DNA of 10,524 nt from Pedobacter sp. (GTDB taxonomy: Bacteria > Bacteroidota > Bacteroidia > Sphingobacteriales > Sphingobacteriaceae), in the NCBI GenBank assembly GCA_004295885.1, contig SEDG01000227.1, positions 1-10,524 of the forward strand. The letters are read 5' to 3'. The notes under the pieces were generated by a model. It was not told where the DNA came from, searched no databases, and saw only the letters and a list, made by a program, of their open reading frames with translations. The translations under genes were made by a program, and so were the position numbers. Positions 6,188 to 10,524 of this stretch are shown here, piece by piece. Each line of letters begins with the position of its first letter. Position 1 is the stretch's first letter.

Positions 6188-7646
6188 GGCTATTGGTTGC
6201 CATATTTCTATTGTAATTCCAAAAAACCGTCTGAATGAAGAAGATTACATTCTTGGTCAAATACGTAATGGTAGCAAGGTAGATCATTTTGAAACCGTAC
6301 GCCACAGCAAAGATAAGCAAGAAAGGCATTTGTCGCTCACTGTATCCCCCGTTGTAGACCATACGGGCAAGGTAATCGGCGCTTCGAAAATTGCAAGAGA
6401 CATTACTCAACAAAAACTAACTCAACAAAGAGCAAAAAAATATACTGTACGCCTAGAGATCATGAACATGGTGATGAGTGCCATTTCTGAAGAGTTAGAT
6501 CTGAATAAAATATTACAAAAGGTAACGGACGCCACAACCGAACTAACTGGAGCGCAGTTTGGAGCTTTCTTTTACAACAAACTGGATGCAGCAGGAGAAT
6601 CTTACACCCTGTTTACCTTATCTGGCGCACCACGGGAAGCTTTTGAAAAATTCGGTATGCCAAGGAATACAGCGGTATTTCACCCAACTTTTTCAGGCGA
6701 GGGTGTTGTACGAGTTGATGACATTACAAAAGATCCTCGTTACGGCAAAAACGATCCGTATCATGGAATGCCAAAGGGTCACTTGCCGGTAGTTAGTTAT
6801 CTGGCCGTTCCTGTAGTATCTCGTAATGGCCATGTAATTGGCGGCTTGTTTTTCGGTCATCAGGAACCTGCCATGTTCACCGAAGAGCATGAAGCTTTGG
6901 TCATTTCCATTGCTGCCCAAGCGGCCATAAGTTTAGACAATGCCAAGTTGTTTGAAGAAGTTAGGGCATTAAACGACAAAAAAGATGAATTTATCGGCCT
7001 TGCCAGTCACGAGTTAAAAACACCATTGTCTAGCGTTAATGGCTATTTGCAAATACTTGACAGGCAAATTAAAGAAGAGGCTCCGAAGAAATTTCTTCAA
7101 AAAGCATTGAATCAAGTCGGCAGAATTACCTCACTGGTAAACGATTTATTGGATGTTTCTAAAATTGAGGCAGGAAAATTACAATTAACCACTGCTGATT
7201 TCGACCTTAAGCCAATTATTGAGGAATCCATTGAGCTTATCCAACATTCGGCTGCTAAACATACCATCAGTTTTACAAGTGAAATGGGTCATTGTCCTGT
7301 GCAAGGCGATGCGCAACGCATAGAGCAGGTAATTGTAAACCTATTATCTAACGCCATAAAATACGCACCTAAGGCCGACAAAGTGGAGGTATCATTAAAG
7401 TGCACAGCTGAAAAAGTGATTGTTAGCGTTAAAGACTTAGGTCCAGGCATTGCGAAGGACAAACTTAAGAATATTTTTACCAGGTTCTACCGCATTGATG
7501 AAGCCTCCCCGAACATTTCAGGATTGGGAATTGGCTTGTACTTAGCACATGAAATTATCACTCGCCATCATGGTGAGATTTGGGCAGAAAGCAAACTTGG
7601 TGAGGGAAGTACATTCTTTTTCTCTTTACCGAAGCCTTTAGCTTAA
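6075..7646 (+). CDS. Split sensor histidine kinase, 3' part: partial PAS, GAF, HisKA, HATPase
   Basis: A 523-residue frame with the transmitter half of the kinase. Residues 1-10 are out of frame with the ancestral protein. A PAS domain without its N-terminal cap begins near IIISKTLDGIITSWNPAAER (11-30) and ends at ASKIARDITQQK (103-114). A GAF domain spans about 140-295 (LNKILQKVTDATTELTGAQ, YLAVPVVSRNGHVIGGLFFG). HisKA covers about 303-368 with phosphoacceptor His312 in SHELKTPLSS. The HATPase_c covers about 410-520 with an intact N box (NLLSNAIKY), G1 (DLGPGIA), F box (IFTRFYR) and G2 (GLGIGLYL). All catalytic motifs are present, so this half could still be an active kinase if translated. 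The ATG at 6075 overlaps the upstream frame by 113 bases and has purine-rich AAGGGAAAAG six bases before it, which might allow re-initiation. Its likely partner is the upstream receiver. A terminator follows the stop. Confidence 0.88.
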   Translation: MKTINQSVLSIIISKTLDGIITSWNPAAERAFGFTEAEAIGCHISIVIPKNRLNEEDYILGQIRNGSKVDHFETVRHSKDKQERHLSLTVSPVVDHTGKVIGASKIARDITQQKLTQQRAKKYTVRLEIMNMVMSAISEELDLNKILQKVTDATTELTGAQFGAFFYNKLDAAGESYTLFTLSGAPREAFEKFGMPRNTAVFHPTFSGEGVVRVDDITKDPRYGKNDPYHGMPKGHLPVVSYLAVPVVSRNGHVIGGLFFGHQEPAMFTEEHEALVISIAAQAAISLDNAKLFEEVRALNDKKDEFIGLASHELKTPLSSVNGYLQILDRQIKEEAPKKFLQKALNQVGRITSLVNDLLDVSKIEAGKLQLTTADFDLKPIIEESIELIQHSAAKHTISFTSEMGHCPVQGDAQRIEQVIVNLLSNAIKYAPKADKVEVSLKCTAEKVIVSVKDLGPGIAKDKLKNIFTRFYRIDEASPNISGLGIGLYLAHEIITRHHGEIWAESKLGEGSTFFFSLPKPLA

Positions 7647-7669
7647 CAAGTTTAAAACCTTATAAACAA

Positions 7670-7699
7670 TGAAGCCCCGAGTTACAAAACGGGGCTTCA
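7670..7699. terminator. Hairpin terminator shared by convergent genes
   Basis: TGAAGCCCCG (7670-7679) pairs perfectly with CGGGGCTTCA (7690-7699) around a 10-base loop. This is a GC-rich 10-bp stem between the kinase stop (7646) and the end of the reverse-strand Q/N-rich gene (7721). The reverse strand continues TTGTTTATAA, a loose T-rich tail, whereas the + strand continues into an A-rich tract. It probably ends transcripts from both sides, best for the reverse strand. Confidence 0.7.
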
Positions 7700-7720
7700 C
7701 TTACAAAAAAACTAACCTTA

Positions 7721-8254
7721 CTAAAGACCTCTATCGCCTCTTTCATCTAGGCCACTTTCTTGGTCATCGTCACCAAAAGTTTCTTCGTCAATATCGGCAT
7801 CTGCACCGTCAAATTGATCTTCTATACTTGATTCATCGTCTTCATTCGCGATATCATCTTCTTGATCGCCATAACCGCCGGTCCCAGTATTTGTGGTTTG
7901 TCCGAAGGTGTTAGATTGATCATCGTTTTGCGATTGGCTCTGTGCATAATCTTGGTTTTGTGATTGACCTTGATTTTGAGAACCTCCTTGCCCCTGTTGT
8001 TGACCTTGCTCTTGCCCAAATTGGCTTTGCCCAGAACTTTGACCTTCTCTATACTGGTTTTCTTCCTGCGAGCTGTCGTTTTGTTCATTCTGGTAAGAAG
8101 CACCATAAGATGTTCCACCATCTTGAGAATCCTGACTTTGATTGTTCGCATTTGCATTTTGTTGATTGTTTTCGTCTTGCTGATTTAAAGCACCAGTGTT
8201 TTCACCTTGTTGGTTAGACGATTGATTTTCTGGTTGATACTCTTGATTTTCCAT
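7721..8254 (-). CDS. Q/N-rich, lysine-free acidic disordered protein
   Basis: A 177-residue protein of extreme composition. Residues 1 to about 120 are rich in Gln, Asn, Ser and Gly (about one fifth of the whole protein is Gln), with repeated QGQ, NQGQSQNQ and QSQSQ patterns and scattered Tyr (SYGASYQN). Residues about 128-177 are Asp/Glu-rich (EDDIANEDDESSIEDQ, DADIDEETFGDDD). No Lys, Cys, His or Trp occurs; only three Arg are present, so the protein is strongly acidic. It has no signal peptide or membrane span. It should be intrinsically disordered and resembles prion-like or phase-separating sequences and stress hydrophilins; no family is recognised. The ATG (MENQEYQ) is followed by an uninterrupted frame to a stop just before a terminator, which supports a real gene on this strand. 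Frames on the opposite strand are shadows of the low-complexity sequence. Confidence 0.75.
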   Translation of the reverse strand: MENQEYQPENQSSNQQGENTGALNQQDENNQQNANANNQSQDSQDGGTSYGASYQNEQNDSSQEENQYREGQSSGQSQFGQEQGQQQGQGGSQNQGQSQNQDYAQSQSQNDDQSNTFGQTTNTGTGGYGDQEDDIANEDDESSIEDQFDGADADIDEETFGDDDQESGLDERGDRGL

Positions 8255-8263
8255 GGTATTTGA

Positions 8264-8315
8264 TTTTTAGGTTTGATGTAACTACCTCAACGATAGTTAT
8301 AAACCTAAAAGGTTT
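8264..8315. repeat. Paired inverted repeats in a divergent intergenic region
   Basis: TTTTAGGTTT (8265-8274) recurs inverted as AAACCTAAAA (8301-8310). The second copy also forms a tight hairpin, AAACCT-AAA-AGGTTT (8301-8315). The elements lie 10-60 bases upstream of the Q/N-rich gene (reverse strand) and upstream of the 8411 gene (+ strand). They might bind a regulator that acts on both genes, but the AT-rich sequence makes chance a real alternative. Confidence 0.45.
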
Positions 8316-8410
8316 TGGAGTTCAAAAAGTTTCGAAATTCTTACAACTTAAAAGGATACATAAATAAAAACCTTTGGATCGATAATCTGTTATTATGCAA
8401 ATGTTTTATC

Positions 8411-8782
8411 ATGCTTTATTTTAACGCTCCTTCAGAAATTACACAAGGCAACATTAGACCCGTTAGTTATCAATACTTTTTTGAAAACTCTGCTTTTTAC
8501 TTGTTAGAAATAAGTAATAATAGATATGAAGTTTCAAACCATATTCATCAATGGTTTATGGTCAAAAAGTCCAACCTAGCGGTGACCGCGTTAAATTTGC
8601 GCTTTGTAGATTCATCCACCTTAGTAGAGGAAAGATTTTTTGAAGAGGGTTATTTGAAATTTAATGGGATTGAAGGCACGTTTATTGAAAAATTCAATTC
8701 CGCTCAACATAGTTTAACACAAACCAATACATTAGCGATACCTACCGCTGTTCATCAGGCTGTTGCCAATTTTATGATATAA
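8411..8782 (+). CDS. Unrecognised 123-residue protein
   Basis: A protein I do not recognise. From the ATG at 8411 it begins MLYFNAPSEITQGNIRP, is rich in aromatic residues (YQYFFENSAFYLLEIS, HQWFMVKK), and ends with a helical AIPTAVHQAVANFMI. No signal peptide, membrane span or catalytic motif is visible; alternating hydrophobic residues suggest mainly beta structure in the first 90 residues. The frame extends upstream to a TTG at 8315, which would add 32 residues of atypical Asn/Lys/Cys-rich sequence, so I prefer 8411. The gene is more AT-rich than the catalase and kinase genes. It is divergent from the Q/N-rich gene and convergent with the small reverse-strand genes that follow. A 6-bp hairpin lies just after its stop. 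Confidence 0.65.
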   Translation: MLYFNAPSEITQGNIRPVSYQYFFENSAFYLLEISNNRYEVSNHIHQWFMVKKSNLAVTALNLRFVDSSTLVEERFFEEGYLKFNGIEGTFIEKFNSAQHSLTQTNTLAIPTAVHQAVANFMI

Positions 8783-8865
8783 GTTGTACTGGTGAGCACA
8801 CCAGCCAAGAAAAAGACAGACGAAACAATAGCTAGGAGAAGAAATCCTTTACGATTGGTCGTCAC
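8755..8865 (-). CDS. Possible 36-residue single-pass membrane protein (tentative)
   Basis: From a GTG at 8865-8863 the reverse strand encodes 36 residues: a short basic start (VTTNRKG) followed by a long hydrophobic segment (FLLLAIVSSVFFLAGVLTS) and TTYIIKLATA. This would be one membrane helix with the N-terminus inside by the positive-inside rule. The start overlaps the last 15 bases of the upstream small gene (8849-9046), an arrangement typical of translational coupling. Against it: the start is GTG with no good ribosome site, and the end overlaps the convergent 8411 gene by 28 bases. The same frame runs upstream to an ATG at 8976, but that part is a Lys/Thr-rich shadow of the neighbouring gene. 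Confidence 0.35.
   Translation of the reverse strand: MTTNRKGFLLLAIVSSVFFLAGVLTSTTYIIKLATA
8789..8804. terminator. Short hairpin after the 8411 gene
   Basis: CTGGTG (8789-8794) and CACCAG (8799-8804) form a perfect 6-bp stem with a 4-base loop, six bases after the stop of the 8411 gene. There is no T-run on the + strand, where the sequence continues CCAAGAAAAAG. It is a weak terminator candidate, and it also lies inside the tentative small membrane ORF. Confidence 0.3.
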
Positions 8866-9046
8866 TCCCACTTGGTTCGTCACGCTTTGACGCTTCCTCA
8901 CTGTGGTCTTTGTCTTGCTCTGCTTTTGCGATATTTTTTTGGGTATCCTCAGCATAACTAGTTCCTGGTTTACCATTTGCCTCTTGATTAGTTTGCTGCT
9001 GAATATCCTTGATGTTGTTCCCTGATGTATTTCCTTGATTTCCCAT
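8849..9046 (-). CDS. Small hydrophilic, probably disordered protein
   Basis: A 65-residue protein starting MGNQGNTSGNNIKDIQQQ. It is made almost entirely of polar and charged residues (Asn, Gln, Asp, Glu, Lys, Ser), with no hydrophobic core, no Cys or Trp, and one Tyr. This composition fits a small hydrophilin or another disordered protein; no family is recognised. The start is an ATG at 9046 after an AT-rich stretch. It is divergent from the catalase gene, with 168 bases between the two starts, a space large enough for two promoters. The tentative membrane peptide overlaps its end. Confidence 0.6.
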   Translation of the reverse strand: MGNQGNTSGNNIKDIQQQTNQEANGKPGTSYAEDTQKNIAKAEQDKDHSEEASKRDEPSGSDDQS

Positions 9047-9214
9047 TTTAGAATGTTTTTGTTAGGTGCTAATGATCAACATCGTAGGAAGAAAATTGTT
9101 TAGTGGAATCTGTATTTGGTTTTAAAGCGTTAAGCGGCAAAAAGATATTTATAATCGAAACATACTGATTCATTTCTTGTTAACTGTAGACTTTGAAAGA
9201 CAAACATAAGACTT

Positions 9215-10524
9215 ATGGCTAAAAAACCACTTGCTCCGAAAACGACCGCAGTAAACAATAGTGCAAAAATTGAGAATCTTAAGCCGCACACGGCTGATGC
9301 CACAAACCAAAAAATGACAACCGACCATGGCGTTGGTATTAATGACGACCAAAATTCCTTAAAAGCTGGAGATAGAGGTGCGACGCTCCTTGAAGACTTT
9401 ATACTTAGGGAAAAGATTACCCACTTTGATCATGAAAGGATACCTGAGCGTGTGGTGCATGCTAGAGGTTCTGGTGCTCACGGGGTTTTTAAATTATATA
9501 AACCGATTCCTGAATTAACTAAAGCGCATTTTTTAAATGATACAGAAACTGAGACTCCTGTTTTTGTACGTTTTTCTACAGTGGCTGGTTCGAGAGGGTC
9601 AACTGATTTGGCTAGAGACGTGAGAGGTTTCGCAGTTAAATTTTACACGCAAGAAGGAAATTTTGATTTGGTTGGCAATAATATGCCCGTATTTTTTATT
9701 CAGGATGCGATGAAGTTTCCAGACCTTATCCACGCTGTGAAACCCGAACCAGACAATGAAATGCCACAGGCAGCAAGTGCACATGACACCTTTTGGGACT
9801 TTATATCTCTAATGCCAGAATCTACACACATGATCATGTGGGCCATGAGTGATAGGGCCATACCTAGGAGTTACAGAATGATGGAAGGCTTTGGTGTACA
9901 TACGTTTCGGTTTATTAACGCCAAAGGCGAATCAAACTTTGTAAAATTCCATTGGAAACCTTTACTAGGCGTACATTCGGTTGCTTGGGATGAAGCTCAA
10001 AACATTTCAGGTAAGGATCCAGATTTTCATAGAAGGGATTTATGGGAAGCTATTCAAAGTGGCAACTTCCCAGAATGGGAATTTGGTGTGCAAATTGTTG
10101 CAGAGGCTGATGAGCATAAATTTGACTTCGATTTATTAGATCCAACGAAGTTGATACCTGAAGAATTAGTACCTGTACAACGTATTGGAAAGCTAACTTT
10201 AAATAGAAATACCGATAACTTTTTTACAGAAACTGAACAGGTTGCCTTTCATGTGGGCCACGTGGTGCCAGGAATTGACTTCACTAACGATCCATTAATG
10301 CAGGGCCGATTATTTTCTTACACCGATACACAATTAATTCGTTTAGGCGGACCTAACTTTCACGAAATTCCTATTAATAGACCAGTGGTGCCTGTACATA
10401 ATAACCAGAGGGATGGTTTCATGAGGCAAACCATTAATGTTGGCAAAGCTAGTTATAATCCGAATACCACAGGCAATAATGATCCTGCGCAGGTTAAAGC
10501 AGCTGATGGCGGTTTTGTAAGTTA
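9215..10524 (+). CDS. katE: Large-subunit (clade 2, HPII-like) catalase, C-terminus beyond window
   Basis: The first 436 residues of a haem catalase, which converts H2O2 to water and oxygen; still open at the window end. An N-terminal extension of about 35 polar residues precedes TTDHGVGINDDQNSLKAG and the core. Catalytic His82 lies in RVVHARGSGAHG, Asn155 in FDLVGNNMP, and the proximal haem ligand Tyr369 in GRLFSYTDTQ. The sequence follows E. coli HPII closely (LLEDFILREKITHFDHERIP, DPTKLIPEELVPVQRIG), including His346, which matches HPII His392 that is linked to the haem Tyr. This places it in clade 2, whose members are about 700 or more residues with a C-terminal glutamine-amidotransferase-like domain; that part should lie to the right. 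The ATG at 9215 fits the family. The upstream 168 bases show no confident promoter. Confidence 0.97.
   Translation, partial: MAKKPLAPKTTAVNNSAKIENLKPHTADATNQKMTTDHGVGINDDQNSLKAGDRGATLLEDFILREKITHFDHERIPERVVHARGSGAHGVFKLYKPIPELTKAHFLNDTETETPVFVRFSTVAGSRGSTDLARDVRGFAVKFYTQEGNFDLVGNNMPVFFIQDAMKFPDLIHAVKPEPDNEMPQAASAHDTFWDFISLMPESTHMIMWAMSDRAIPRSYRMMEGFGVHTFRFINAKGESNFVKFHWKPLLGVHSVAWDEAQNISGKDPDFHRRDLWEAIQSGNFPEWEFGVQIVAEADEHKFDFDLLDPTKLIPEELVPVQRIGKLTLNRNTDNFFTETEQVAFHVGHVVPGIDFTNDPLMQGRLFSYTDTQLIRLGGPNFHEIPINRPVVPVHNNQRDGFMRQTINVGKASYNPNTTGNNDPAQVKAADGGFVS

Noticed and set aside
4895..7646. Programmed ribosomal frameshifting as the explanation for the two kinase frames.
   Set aside because: No slippery heptamer is evident at the overlap, and about 30 residues of PAS3/PAS4 are missing, which frameshifting cannot explain.
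7822..8217. Several open frames on both strands across the Q/N-rich gene.
   Set aside because: Low-complexity CAA/CAG/AAT-type codons leave other frames free of stops. Only the frame from 8254 has a sensible start, full-length coverage and a terminator at its end.
8866..8976. An upstream extension of the small membrane ORF to an ATG at 8976 (73 residues in total).
   Set aside because: The added Lys/Thr-rich part lies fully inside the better-supported 8849-9046 gene in another frame and looks like its shadow.

Overview
The window looks like chromosomal DNA from a member of the Bacteroidota, most likely close to Sphingobacteriaceae (Pedobacter or Mucilaginibacter type). This is inferred from the AT-rich composition, weak or absent Shine-Dalgarno sequences, a DUF4142 lipoprotein, the type of ECF sigma factor, and the style of the PAS-rich kinase. 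No tRNA, rRNA, CRISPR array, transposase, integrase or phage gene is visible.

Layout. 1-308 (-): a response-regulator receiver cut by the window edge, with Glu in place of the phosphoacceptor Asp. 539-995 (+): two tiny genes, a YdaT-like basic protein and an unrecognised 84-residue protein. 1018-1476 (-): a NUDIX hydrolase of the COG4119 type. 1634-2257 (+): a DUF4142 lipoprotein, followed by a clear hairpin terminator. 2303-2740 (-): a protein with a disordered N-terminus and a winged-helix-like C-terminus. 2876-3676 (+): a divergent family I inorganic pyrophosphatase fused to a C-terminal domain I cannot name. 3858-7646 (+): a regulatory cluster of ECF sigma factor, intact single-domain response regulator, and a multi-PAS/GAF histidine kinase now split into two overlapping frames. 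7670-7699: a terminator shared by convergent genes. 7721-8254 (-): a lysine-free, Q/N-rich, acidic disordered protein. 8411-8782 (+): an unrecognised 123-residue protein. 8849-9046 (-): a small hydrophilic protein, possibly coupled to a 36-residue membrane peptide. 9215 to the end (+): the first 436 residues of a large-subunit (KatE/HPII-like) catalase.

How the genes may work together (inference). Receiver proteins, a sensor kinase and an ECF sigma factor sit among a catalase, a NUDIX hydrolase, a pyrophosphatase-like protein, a DUF4142 lipoprotein and several small hydrophilic disordered proteins. This resembles a stress-response neighbourhood (oxidative, stationary-phase or desiccation), but the sequence alone does not prove a shared regulon.

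Points most worth checking: the apparent internal deletion with frame change that splits the kinase near 6100-6110; the non-canonical receiver at the left edge; the pyrophosphatase fusion with altered active-site positions; the Q/N-rich lysine-free protein; and a possible overlapping small membrane protein at 8755-8865. I did not find a convincing, wholly new multi-gene system.
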